Shown here one piece after another: positions 54,200-63,812 of a stretch of 64,000 nucleotides of DNA (positions within the stretch are counted from its first letter, which is position 1; each line of letters opens with the position of its first letter). A program made the position numbers and the translations under genes. Origin of the DNA: Aedes albopictus (taxonomy: Eukaryota; Arthropoda; Insecta; Diptera; Culicidae); NCBI RefSeq assembly GCF_035046485.1, contig NC_085137.1, positions 459,291,004-459,355,003 of the forward strand, written 5' to 3'. The notes beneath the pieces are model-generated. The model was not told the origin of the DNA, did not search any database, and was given only the letters and a program-made list of their open reading frames with translations.

Positions 54200-54700
54200 A
54201 ATCAAATGAGTCTGTTGGACACACTAAACAAAGCCAGCAAGTGCCCTATAGTAGAACACCATCTTCGTCGGGCTTGGGCGATGTTCCTCCAGTTTCCCCG
54301 AACGTGTAGGGATCGCAGATCTTCTTCAACCGCGTGCAGCCAGCGTGTTTGCGACCACCCATGAAGTCGTCGATCTCTACCTGGTTTCCTGCCGAATATT
54401 ATTTTTGGTATTCTTTCTTCCGACATTCATACTACGTGTCCAGCCCACTGCAATCTGCCATATTTAAGACGTTCCACAATATTCGCATCTTTGTACACTT
54501 GGAACCTTGCCCTACCTTAACGGTCAGGCTTAAGGCCTGAGTGGCCTCTGTTGTACATAGTAGCCGTCTCCATTTTACTCGCTCTATGGCTTTGTGTCTC
54601 CAGTTTCGCACTCTGCGAAGGGTCCGCAGATCGTCGCCCATCTAACTCGCTGCGCACCACGTGTACCGGGCGGATGACTCTCGAGAACGCCTTCTCCAAG
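54200..54700 (-). pseudogene. Two juxtaposed RTE C-terminal tails
   Basis: 54440-54700 encodes, in shifting frames, a tail ending DLRTLRRVRNWRHKAIERVK and WRRLLCTTEATQALSLT, the usual end of an RTE ORF. 54202-54500 encodes VERLKYGRLQWAGHVV then MSEERIPKIIFGRKPGRDRR and AVEEDLRSLHVRGNWRNIAQ, again the same end. Order and repetition show two copies fused tail to tail-part, rather than one diverged copy. Confidence 0.65.
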
Positions 54701-54859
54701 TCCCGTCTTCCATCTGCACTCCACCGTAGATGGTACGCAACACCTTCCGTTCGAAAATTCCAAGGGCGCGTTTGTAGATAATTAACTTCGTGTTACGGCG
54801 AACTTTATTCGATCGTAGAGTTCTGCGGAATCCAAAGTAAACACGATTTCCTGCCACAA

Positions 54860-55984
54860 TGCGCTTCTGAATTTCTCAAACGAATTCTTCAACCGCCTAG
54901 ATTTCATCACCGTTGATATAAATTCGGGATGGCGGGCGCGATGATTCCTCCGTGGAGCCCTTTGCCATCATGTACTTTGTCTTCGACACATTAATAACTA
55001 ATCCGATTCGCCTGGCCTCACTCTTTAGTCGGATATACGTTTCCGCCATCGTCTCAAATTTACGAGCAATAGTATCAATATCATACCAAGCAGCTGAACG
55101 GACTTCGTGAAAATCGTCCCACTCGTGATTATCCCCGCTCTCCTAATTACAAAAAAAAAAATGTTGAAAAGCAAGCAAGAAAGACCATCACCTTGCCGTA
55201 GTCCTCTTCGAGATTCGAAGGGACTCGAGAGTGTATCTGTTACTCGAACTACGCACATCACTCAAACCATCGTCGCCTTGATTAATCGTATCAGTTTATC
55301 CGGGAATCCCCATTCGTGCATAATCTGCCATAGCTGTTCTCGATCGTTTGTATCATACGCCGATTTGAAATCGATGAACAAGTGATGTGTGGGCACGTTG
55401 TATTCGCGGCATTTCTGCAACACCTGGCGGATGGCGAACATCTGGTCCGTTGTAGCGCGTTCACCCATGAATCCAACATGATATTGTCCCACGAACTCTC
55501 TTGCAATCGGTTATAGACGGCAGCATAAAATTTGAGAGAGTATCTTGTAGGCAGCGCTCAGTAGTGTGATCGCGCGATAGTCCCCGCAATCCAACTTGTC
55601 GCCCTTTTTGTAGATAGGACACACGATACCTTCCATCCATTCCTCCGGTAATACTTCCTGCTCCCAAATCTTGGTAATGACCCAGTGTAGTGCTCTCACC
55701 AGTGCGTCTCCACCGTATTTTAGAAGCTCGCTTGGTAGTTGATCTGCTCCAGCGGCTTTGTTGTTTTTCAACCGGCCAACCTCCTCCTCAATCTCTTGAA
55801 GGTCAGGGGCCGGAAGTCTTTCGTCCTGTGCACATACTCCTAGATCTGTTACCACGCCACCTTCGGTACTTGCAACGTCGCCATTGAGGTGCTCATCGTA
55901 ATGCTGCCGCCACCTTTCGACCACCTCACGCTCGCTCGTGAGAATATTCCCGTGATTATCTCGGCACATGTCGGCTTGTGGCAC
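54860..55984 (-). pseudogene. RTE-type reverse transcriptase
   Basis: The open frame 55511-55984 has LTSEREVVERWRQHYDEHLN, NNKAAGADQLPSELLKYGGD, and EGIVCPIYKKGDKLDCGDYR with AITLLSAAYKILSQ. After a frameshift, STTDQ-like TTDQMFAIRQVLQKCREYNV and HHLFIDFKSAYDT (motif A with its aspartate) and SRRGLRQGDGLSCLLFNI follow. The FADD region near 55080-55020 is degenerate. GNRVYFGFRRTLRSNKVRRN and LRTIYGGVQMEDGTWRRR lie at 54642-54857. The polymerase is frameshifted at least three times. Confidence 0.85.
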
Positions 55985-56004
55985 AAATCCTCTGCGCGAG
56001 CGGT

Positions 56005-56424
56005 TCAGCTTCTTGTAGACTTTCGTGTGTCCTTAGCTCGATACAGCTCTTCCATCGCTTCGCAATCTCGTTCTTCCTGCTGGCGCTTCTTCATCCGGAA
56101 GACTGAGTTCTGCCTGTTACGCGCCTGTCTGTAACGTGCCTCATTCGCTCTCGTACGGCGTTGCAGCATTCTCGCCCATGCTGCATTCTTCTCGTTTTTC
56201 AACTGTTCACATTCGCCGTCGTACCAGTCGTTTCTGTGATTCGGAATCGCGAAGCCTAGTGCTGTAGCCGAGGTACTACCTATGGCGGATCGGATGTCCC
56301 TCCAGCCATCTTCAAGTGTAGCTGCGCCAAGCTGTTTTTCCGTTGGTAGGGCCACTGCTAACTGCTGCACGTAGTCTTGAGCCACTTCTACGTTACGCAG
56401 CTGCTCGATGTTGAGCCGCGGCAT
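56005..56424 (-). pseudogene. RTE-type linker between endonuclease and RT
   Basis: Contains PRLNIEQLRNVEVAQDYVQQ, IGSTSATALGFAIPNHRNDW, WYDGECEQLKNEKNAAWARM and an Arg-rich helix (ARYRQARNRQNSVFRMKKRQ). The pattern of W-x-D-x-E-C followed by basic helices is typical of the region between endonuclease and RT in RTE-type elements. Followed by MCRDNHGNILTSEREVVERW in the next frame. Confidence 0.8.
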
Positions 56425-56460
56425 TCGACTTCGACGCGTGGTGATAACTGTTGAAAGTTT

Positions 56461-56721
56461 TTAGCGCATGCATACAGCGACTAAGTAGTGATCCGAATCT
56501 ATATTCGCACTGCGGTATGTGCGGACATTGGTTATATCCGAGAAGAATTTACCGTCGATTAGAACGTGGTAGATTTTGTTTTCTGTTTGATGGTCGGGTG
56601 ACCTCCAGGTGGCTTTGTGGATAGCTTTGCGGGGGAAGAAGGTGCTTCGGACTACCATACCTCGGGAGGCTGCAAAGTTTTGTACACTTGGTACAACTCG
56701 TGATTCATGCGTTTGCGCCAA
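56461..56721 (-). pseudogene. RTE-type endonuclease, C-terminal half
   Basis: The frame has FAASRGMVVRSTFFPRKAIH, KATWRSPDHQTENKIYHVLI and IDSDHYLVAVCMR, which holds the SDH catalytic motif. The ENQIDHV motif is changed to ENKIYHV. The first half of the domain is missing and replaced at 56722 by a fragment of another RTE RT. Contiguous with the linker after a stop. Confidence 0.85.
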
Positions 56722-56983
56722 ACTCCATTCTCTTGTTTCCCACCGAGAATCTGTCTCTATCTCTTCAGATGAGCATAAGCTTCCTTCACTCTCCTACGAT
56801 CGATGCCGATGAGATCAACATCGCAAAGCCGAGGAGCATGTGCGACCGTGTGATGTTAGTGCCATTCCTCTGCACGCCACACCTTCTAATCGCTTCTTCG
56901 AGTGCAATGTTGAACAGCGAATTTGAAGGTGCATTACCCTGCTTCAATCCGTCCAAGGTCACAAACGAGGTAGATACTTCGTC
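56722..56983 (-). pseudogene. RTE-type RT palm fragment
   Basis: Minus-strand frames read VTLDGLKQGNAPSNSLFNIA, EEAIRRCGVQRNGTNITRSH, MLLGFA and, after a 4-bp deletion, DVDLIGIDRRRVKEAYAHLK. The active-site FADD is destroyed by that deletion. This is an RT segment of a different RTE subfamily from 54860-55984, placed between the endonuclease at 56461 and the R1 tail at 56984. Confidence 0.8.
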
Positions 56984-58207
56984 TTTTTTTTTATATAGAA
57001 TGAGAAAATCTGCAACAGATACCCAAGAGGTGGTTCCTCGGGTGATGTGGGGATCGACCCACTAAAAACTCATTCTCTCTCTTCCTTACCTTCGCGGTAC
57101 GCCCGTTAGGGATGACTTCGAGGGGACCGTACATAAGTACAATCTAATAGTAAGCGTTCCACCAGCTACCGCCTTAAGTTGTTCACTCTCCCCTGGAGGC
57201 TCGGGTCCTGGCTAGTACTTAGACTACCCGTTGAAGTCAAGCTCCTGGATGGGGAAGGGGGGCCAACTCAACTAGCTGTTGTTCGGCTCGCCATTTACTC
57301 TGTAGTTCAAGTACGATTCGAGAAACCGTGGAAGTAACGGAGTCCCACTTGTCCGCCCCATACACATCCTTTCAACAATGTTGTCAGGCGTGATATCTCT
57401 ACCGCATACCTCCTGCATACTCGACCCTTGCTCCACGAAACGTGGACATTCAAAGAGCACATGCTCCGCGGTCTCGTCGCAGTCTGCACACTCCGGACAT
57501 GCGGGGGAGCCTGCGTGTCCGAATCTGTGCAGATACCACCTAAAGCACCCATGGCCTGACAGAAATTGAGTCAAGTGAAAATTTACCTCGCCATGGGGCC
57601 TGCTCGTCCACTTGGACACGCTCGGTATGAGCCTGTGTGTCCATCTACCCTTGCTGGAGGAATCCCATTCGCTCTGCCACTTCAGCATAGACGAGGTTCT
57701 GGCGATACGCCTCGCGCCTCTTATGCCGCGTCGCTCGAAGCATTCTTCATCCTCTGCCACCACTAAAGCTATGGGCATCATGCCCGCTAGCACACATACC
57801 GCGTCTTTTGAGACCGTGCGGTACGCGCTCACCACCCTAAGGCACATCAGCCTGTGGGTACTCTCAAGTCGCTTCACGTTTCGATTAACCACTAGCACCT
57901 TCGACCATGCAGCGGCGCCATACCGTAGTATGGAGACCGCTACTGCCGCGAGCAGCTTACGCTTACTCGAGACTATTGCCGAGCTGTTTGACATTATCTT
58001 TGACAATGCCATTATCGCCATGCTTGTCCTTTTGCAGGCATATTCTACGTGGTTTCCGAATTTCAGCTTATCGTCGATCATGACCCACAACTTCGTCTGT
58101 GATCCGAATATGTACTTGATTTTGATCCATCCATCGTTGCGCGTATCAGCCTTATTAGTGTAGCCAGAGAGCCATGTTCTGACATTATCTGCCAAAGCTA
58201 ATTTATT
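56984..58207 (-). mobile_element. 5'-truncated R1-type LINE with A-tail
   Basis: The C-terminal ORF (57272-58207) is followed by about 280 bp of 3' untranslated sequence and a short A-tail, seen as nine T's at 56984-56992 on the plus strand. The 5' end is cut near 58207 in the RT thumb. A clean target duplication was not found. It inserted next to RTE fragments in the same orientation. Confidence 0.82.
57272..58207 (-). pseudogene. R1-type RT thumb and C-terminal zinc-knuckle region
   Basis: The frame is open for over 300 residues. It runs from LALADNVRTWLSGYTNKADT through MIDDKLKFGNHVEYACKRTS and SSKRKLLAAVAVSILRYGAA to AWS. It ends with NFHLTQFLSGHGCFRWYLHR, FGHAGSPACPECADCDETAE and HVLFECPRF, a C-x2-C...H-x4-C knuckle. 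FHLTQ.LSGHGCFR.YLHRFGHA is characteristic of the R1 clade. About 25 residues near 58060-58120 do not match the family, suggesting a small internal scramble. No polymerase active site remains. Confidence 0.88.
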
Positions 58208-58954
58208 TTCATGGAATTGTACGCTGCTTTAAAAACAATGAACAGATGGTGAATCTGGAAGTTATATTCCCGAAATTTATCTAGGATCAGTGAAGAAAAT
58301 TGTCAGACAAAAGAGGCACAAAACAAGCAACAAAGAAGGCGCAGCGATTACTCTTTATCCCAACTGGTAACAGATAATGACATGATCTCGAAAATTTTTG
58401 TTGCAGACAAAATGTAAGCTGAATTTGTTGCGTACTTTTCAACTCGTGAATAATCAATTATTACCAACCCAAAATCGAAACTTTTTGATGATACATCTTC
58501 AACAGCGTTGTAGTGTTTACCGACTTGAAGTTACCGCTCGAAAATCACGATGCCAGGGTTAAAAATCTCTAAACTCGTGGTGCATGATCTTTATCCTATT
58601 CTGTTCAAGTTGGGACAAACCTATGTCGCATTGGGTAGAATGTCGCAACAAATACAGGTTGCGACATTGTCGTTATTGTTACGCGATGGTTCAATTTTGA
58701 TTCACTGTCTAGGATCATCCGCAGGTTATACATTTGATACGTCGTTGGTCGGCCCTAACGAAACAAGCCTTGTATTCACCGGCGAAGGACTCCTCAAAAG
58801 GTCTCTGTCTGTTGAACACGCGACAGTAGCTTATATGCCGAAATCAAAAGGGTAATCCCTCTGTAATTGGCAATAATCTGCTGGATTGATTAATGTAGCT
58901 ACTCGCTTCCGTGCTTAAAAATTTCCCTAACCCCGTCCACTGTTGTGGTTCCAC
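58208..58954. other. Unassigned segment with a 101-codon ORF
   Basis: The plus-strand ORF 58550-58855 (MPGLKISKLVVHDLYPILFK, later GEGLLKRSLSVEHATVAYMP) has no recognisable domain. A duplicated word GTTGCGACATT/GTCGCAAC near 58625-58670 is palindromic. The segment separates two minus-strand retrotransposon fragments and may be an insertion in the RTE element. I cannot class it. Confidence 0.35.
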
Positions 58955-59480
58955 TGCTTGACCGTCATTCATTATGGTAATCCTGTTCCTGGGCTCCTTC
59001 ACTGCTGCCATTCAACAAATCTTCGAAGTGCTCCTTCCACCTGGCTGCCACCATTGTTTTGCCTGTCAGAAAATTTCCTTCCCGGTCATTGCACATGGCG
59101 GGCACTGGCGCAGTCTTGTGCCACGCACCATTGACTGTTGCATAAAACCTCCGCATATTGTTCCTGTCCATACTTTCCTACGCCTTAGCAATCACACTCT
59201 CTTCGTGCATCCGTTTTTTTTAAACTGCGGTGTATTCGTTTCTCTGCTGCTCTTGCCACCCTGTACCGCTCTTTTGAGCATTCGACTTCTAGCGGCATTT
59301 TTCTCGTTCGTCAGTCACTCGTTGACACTCCTCGTCGAACCAACCATTACGTTGGCGTCGCTGAGCGGTACCTATCACCTCTTGCGCTGTTGTTGTTACT
59401 GCTTCATGGATAAACCCCCATAAACTGCTGACATCTTCAGATCCGTTGGTCTCTCCTATCCTCTCGTCCAGCTTCTGATG
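58955..59480 (-). pseudogene. RTE-type linker region
   Basis: 59480-59180 is a degenerate linker (W-x-D-x-E-C-like VFDEECQRV words in frames). 58965-59171 is open: NMRRFYATVNGAWHKTAPVP, AMCNDREGNFLTGKTMVAAR and WKEHFEDLLNGSSEGAQEQD. The last motif corresponds to ERWKQHFD..LNG in the other copies and normally precedes the RT by about 40 residues. The RT itself is absent. Confidence 0.75.
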
Positions 59481-60330
59481 CTACTGTGCAGCAACCCCTT
59501 CGGCTGACAAGCGTTGAATATTGAAACGCATCGTTCTGTTGTTTCTTGAACTCGTAACGCTGGATAATCGCGCCCGGATTTTTGCGACTACAAGATAATG
59601 ATCCGAGTGAATGTTCGGGCCTCTGTAGGACCTCACATCTATGACGTCCGAAAAATGTCGCCCGTCGACCAGCACGTGATCTATCTGGGAACAAGTTTCA
59701 CCACTGGGGTGTCGCCAGGTGTGTTTTCGGATATTTTTACGTGCGAAGTAGGTTCTGCTGATTGTAATCCCTCTAGCAGTAGCGAATGTCACAAATCGCA
59801 GATTATTATCGTTGGTAACGGAATGAAGGCTTTCCGTTCCAATGACAGGTCGAAAGAAACTTTCTCGTTGGTGCATAGATGCTGATCAGGCTGCAGAGGA
59901 ATTTGCCCTTCATCCTGAACTCACAGATTCGGTCGCTAATCGGCTTCCACGGAATAACTCGCATCGTCTGCTTTCCGATCACTATGAAACTCCAACTCCA
60001 CGTTCTGCCTTATAGCCGCCGCTGTAGTAGATGTGGTACTGGAATGAAGTGTCGGTGATGGGATCCACCGCTCGGAATTCGCGTTCTCTTGGGCCAGCGC
60101 ATCTCCTGGATAGCTGCCAGTAGACTAGACTAGACTAGCGCATCTCCTGGATAGCTGCCACTTTTACGCCGACATTCTACAGTTCACGAGCCAGGAGCTT
60201 AACACGTGCGGGTTCATTCAAAGTTATCACGTTCCAAGATCCAACTTTCCAATCGTTGTCCTTAATTCGTTGCCGAGTCTGTTGTCGTTGAATCAATCCG
60301 TTTACTCTACTATTGCTTTTCTTGATGTTT
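59481..60330 (-). pseudogene. RTE-type apurinic endonuclease
   Basis: In order on the minus strand: LIQRQQTRQRIKDNDW, VGSWNVITLNEPARVKLLAR (catalytic asparagine), VKVAAIQEMR (catalytic glutamate), a duplication with stops, REFRAVDPITDTSFQYHIYY, ISDRICELRMKGKF, then the open frame 59876-59481. That frame has TARGITISRTYFARKNIRKH, CSQIDHVLVDGRHFSDVIDV and NIHSDHYLVVAKIR (SDH motif). All catalytic motifs are visible, interrupted by stops, the duplication and a frameshift near 59890. Confidence 0.87.
60096..60160. repeat. 24-bp duplication with TAGAC-repeat spacer
   Basis: A 24-bp word starting AGCGCATCTCCTGGATAGCT occurs at 60096-60119 and again at 60137-60160, separated by a 17-bp spacer of repeated TAGAC. 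The spacer looks like slippage or filler DNA at a repaired break. Confidence 0.9.
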
Positions 60331-60387
60331 GAAGGTTTTCAAGGCTACCTTATCGGGGCCGCGCTGACTACATCGCGTTGAAGGGGC

Positions 60388-60441
60388 GTACTTATACCCT
60401 ACGTAATAATAAGAAGGGGGTACTTATACCCTACGTAATAA
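60388..60441. repeat. 32-bp tandem repeat x2 (partial)
   Basis: The 22-bp word beginning GTACTTATACCCTACGTAAT occurs at 60388 and 60420 in direct orientation, 32 bp apart. Small local duplication immediately outside the RTE 5' end. Confidence 0.85.
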
Positions 60442-60623
60442 CAAAAACAATTTTTATGTTATGAACATCGCAAATTGAGCGTTTTTATTTCGAAAATCAA
60501 ATTTAGAATTTGTTTCTTACGTTTTACATAAGTTTTCGGAAAATTAAAATTTCTCCGGTATCCTGGAAATACCCAGGAATTGAAAATTAAAAATCCCGGA
60601 TTTCGGGAATATATTTCAGTCCG

Positions 60624-60856
60624 CGGTCTCCAGTTAACCTAGTGGTTAAGGCTATGGATCGCGGCGGGTTCGATTCCCGTTCAGGTCGGGAAAATTTTCT
60701 TTGGGTACCAAACAATGTACAAATTAAGGCAATGGCAGGCAAAGAAAGCCCTTCAATTAATAACTGTGGAAGTGCTCTAGGAACAATAAGTTGAAGAAAG
60801 GCAGGCTTAGTTCTAATGCGAACGTCGAGCTATAAATAAGAAGAAGAAGAAGACAA
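60624..60856 (+). mobile_element. Feilai-type SINE, near full length, 11-bp target duplication
   Basis: The tRNA-related head has TTAACCTAGTGGTTAAGGCT (A-box region) and GGGTTCGATTCCCG (B box), spacing as in a tRNA. A tRNA-unrelated body follows (GGCAATGGCAGGCAAAGAAA onward), then a 3' triplet tract AAGAAGAAGAAGA. That three-part plan matches the Aedes Feilai SINE. A perfect 11-bp duplication ATTTCAGTCCG flanks it at 60613-60623 and 60857-60867. It would be transcribed by RNA polymerase III and moved by a LINE's enzymes. The family name is from memory of its layout. Confidence 0.85.
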
Positions 60857-60867
60857 ATTTCAGTCCG

Positions 60868-61009
60868 GGAAAGAAGACTCTTTAAATTTAATTATCCACC
60901 TATATCTTTCAAACGAAATTCGAACCAAAACGCTTCAAATAATCCATCTGAAACTCTTACTAAAATTCTCCCAGACATGTTTAAAAAGTTGTAGAATTCG
61001 AATTGTATA
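60868..61009. other. No gene seen
   Basis: Short AT-rich stretch between the SINE and the foldback MITE. Confidence 0.4.
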
Positions 61010-61188
61010 GGTAGTATGTCCTTTGTCGATTACTTCCTATTATAACTCGGTCAATTTTATACCAATTGAGTTAATTTTAGTGTACACAGCTAGATACGTA
61101 CAGTATCTTCCTAGCCATGTACACATTTTTTGTCAATTGGCATGGTCATAGCGAGTAATAGCGCCCTTGTCAAAATGGTCCCGTACCC
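61010..61188. mobile_element. Eroded foldback MITE of the GTCAATT family
   Basis: Imperfect inverted arms: left GGTAGTATGTCCTTTGTCGA, inverted right GGGTACGGGACCATTTTGAC, with better matching inside (ATTACTTCCTATTATAAC / inverse of GTCATAGCGAGTAAT and CCAATTGA/TCAATTGG). Core GATACGTACAGTATC resembles GCACGTACAGTATC in the 21317 element, supporting common descent. Confidence 0.65.
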
Positions 61189-61284
61189 TGAGTTTGCTAA
61201 GTGAAATTGAACCAAAATTCCAAAAAATATTCTAAATTCCAATAGAAATTCCCGCAATTTCTCAAAGAATACGGGTAGTATTTT

Positions 61285-61480
61285 CCTGTCAAGGGTATTA
61301 TCGGCAGGTTTGTTCTCTTCGTGATGAGGGGTTTCTGTCGGCCAGATTTCCTAAAACATGGGGAAGTCTTGAGGCCAATTTTGAGTTCAATAGGTTTCAA
61401 AAAACCCCCCATGACGATTAGAACAAAACAATCGAAAATACGTAAGTTCACCCAAATTCAAAACTAAAGAGGTAATCAAT
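61285..61480 (-). repeat. Dispersed repeat with CGTAAGTTCACC end, copy 2
   Basis: In reverse it matches 8490-8600. Here both halves are visible: TTTGTTCTCTTCGTGATGAG and, inverted, TTTTGTTCTAATCGTCATGG form a hairpin, so the family is a foldback element of roughly 190 bp. Confidence 0.65.
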
Positions 61481-63727
61481 TGAAGGTAGATTTTTACGCA
61501 GAACAAAATGTGATGAATGATCGATGTCTCAATCAATTGAACTTGTTTTTATTTTCACTATATTATTGGGTAATACTCATTCGACATTAAACAACTACGA
61601 ATACCATTTCGTGTCATGTACCAGCTGCCGGTACTTGGCCCGGCAAAAACAGCGAATTATTCGTCGGTTCAGGCTTACAATCGCTGCACCACACATAAGT
61701 CCAACGAAAACATACAACTAGCGCACCGCATTTGACCTAGTTTAATTAAATTTCGCGATCCGATGCCGGCATTGGCCAATGGCCATCGTCGCGCGCCGGT
61801 AGCCGGCTTCACTTTCTTTTCCTCGTAATAGACATATACATATACCTAGGTATTGGCACGACCAACCAACAACGCGACGGCGAATCGACCGAAGACTATT
61901 CCTTGTCGATGGTTAATTTGGTTGAACCAAGCTTTTAAGGTAAACGGGGCCTCTCGTCTCTATCGCGTTTGTTTACCTTCTCTATAGCGGTGGGACGACA
62001 TGGAGAAACACACATGTAGGGTAAGCACATGTGCCGTTTGCAGTTCCGCGTGTTTTTAACTTTTAAAAGACCTGCGAGAAACGGCAATAAAAATGGGATC
62101 ATCGCGGAGTTAGTTGTGACAGTTTCGTGACATTCGGCCGAGGTAACGTCTGGTTCTGGAAGATATAAAAATATCTGAGTAAAATTTTTCAAAATGCGAC
62201 ATATAGCAAATCTTATTTAGTCAATTTCAAAGCTATAATCGTAAACCGGCCTGAACCAACTTTTGCTGGTATGACAATAAAATTTGTTTTTATTTACTCG
62301 ATGCATTTTGCTCAGTCATCGTGATCAACAGTATTCAAACCTGGAACGCTTGTGGTAGAAATTTGTATCATATGTTTTCATTGTCATCGTATGCATTTAG
62401 CATATCAATATGTATGACGTTTGCTTCAGGATCAATCGATAAATTTTGACAACAAATTGGTGTTTGTTTGTCATATCAAAATCGAAGCAAGTATCTTCAA
62501 GAATGTTAGGTCTCGTGTGTTTCTTTGAGTTAAGACTGATATCTCAGAAGAGGATTAAGCTATACATTTGAATTTGCTACCTACATATGTTTAACTGTGA
62601 GTGGTTCTCTGATTTTAACCTTACAAAATCTGGGAAATGCCCTGAAGCGATCTACGGATACTATTACACACTCCGGCTTTTCCACACCATGAATGAAACA
62701 CACCTCTAAAAAAGCGTTTCACGTATATCAACCGAGCGGATGACACAGCACAAATGGGAAAACTATGTCGTGACCCATTTTACGATGTCCCCAACCGCCT
62801 TCCTCATCGTTATCTTACCCCAACCAAAAAAAAAGTACGTCCACATTCATATCAACACAGCCTGCCTACACTGGCAATGTTTTAAACTCAATCCATACAA
62901 ACTCATTTACGCGTCGTCATTAGGAAATTAACCGATGACGACGACGGCGGTGCTATCAGTTTCGCCGATGACAACACAATAATATTGTCTTGCACCGAAG
63001 AACGCAACTAAGCTTGTTAACGCCACTACTGACTGTAGGCAGGTACTTCACCTGCCCGACCATTGCGTTATCTCCATCGTCTCAAGAAGCGAGGGGAACT
63101 TTTCCCAGTTCTTCGGAGTTCTTCGTTACCTACCTTTCACAGGCCTTTGGTTGCTGCGCAGATGCACACGCCGCCGCCGCCCCAAACCTGTTTGAATAAG
63201 CAATGTTGTTGGTGGTGCTGCTCCCCGACCTACATAACACACAACATTATTGTGTGAAGTTCCGTTCTGCCGCCACCCGCCCTCACGCAAACCAAACGAC
63301 CTACCGCACACGAACCAAACCAACCAACGAACCATCAGTGACCCTAATTGGAAAACTATCGTTGGTGGTGGCGGTTGTTGTTGTTTTTATGGTTGTACAT
63401 ATTCTTCGGAAGGGGGGTTTCACTATCCCACAATGAATTTTGATAGCATCGTACTCTGTCTTCTCAATGAGATTGTACTATGTACTACGCATATCTTTTA
63501 TCTCGACAGGAAGATATTATGACGACAATAACGTTGATAACAAATCTCTTTTTAGTAATTTCAAATATACATAATATCCATTCCAATTCTTTTCAATCTA
63601 TGCCTCAGCGGTTGGTCACTTTTTGATCGATTATTAATATCTAACATAGGACCACACTCATAACGAGAATTGGTAATGTTTTAGAATTTTTGAAGCCCTC
63701 AATACATAGGGAAAGAGGAGTGAATTT
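61481..63727. other. Unique-looking DNA, no supported gene
   Basis: About 2.2 kb with GC-richer parts at 61740-62130 and 62930-63420. ORFs of 62-90 codons run on both strands with no domain recognised. A short hairpin GTAGGCAGGTACTTCACCTGCC lies near 63037-63058. Could contain host regulatory or exonic DNA; not demonstrable from the sequence alone. Confidence 0.4.
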
Positions 63728-63812
63728 TCGATGTATTCCGGTCTCTTCGTTTTGGGGTGTTTTATAAAAATGTTTAACTCAAAATTGGTTAAAACCTTTC
63801 CCAACCAACGAC
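63728..63812 (+). repeat. Dispersed repeat with GTCTCTTCGTTTTGGGG, copy 3
   Basis: A diverged copy of 8490-8600 in the same orientation (TCTCTTCGT...GGGGT.TTTTAT, then TTAACTCAAAATTGG, CCTTTCCCAA). The remainder to 64000 is AT-rich with no feature seen. Confidence 0.5.

Larger units (their letters stand above)
54200..56721 (-). mobile_element. RTE-type LINE copies, near full length, composite
   Basis: Reading the minus strand: an endonuclease C-terminal half (56721-56461), linker (56424-56005), RT (55984 to about 54860) and C-terminus. At about 54430-54700 the C-terminal tail of one copy (DLRTLRRVRNWRHKAIERVK) abuts the WAGHVV..MSEERIPKIIFG C-terminus of another, so two copies are fused there. 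RTE-type style as for 34670-36905, but a different subfamily. There is no RNase H. Many frameshifts. Confidence 0.8.
58955..60385 (-). mobile_element. Third RTE-type LINE fragment, endonuclease and linker
   Basis: Minus strand, 5' leader near 60385-60330, endonuclease to about 59480, linker to 58965, then lost before the RT. It belongs to a third subfamily by sequence. A 24-bp duplication with a TAGAC-repeat spacer disrupts it at 60096-60160. Confidence 0.82.

Noticed and set aside
57378..58163. Plus-strand ORF of 183 codons opposite the R1 frame
   Set aside because: The minus-strand frame has the R1 zinc knuckle and family motifs; the plus frame has none.
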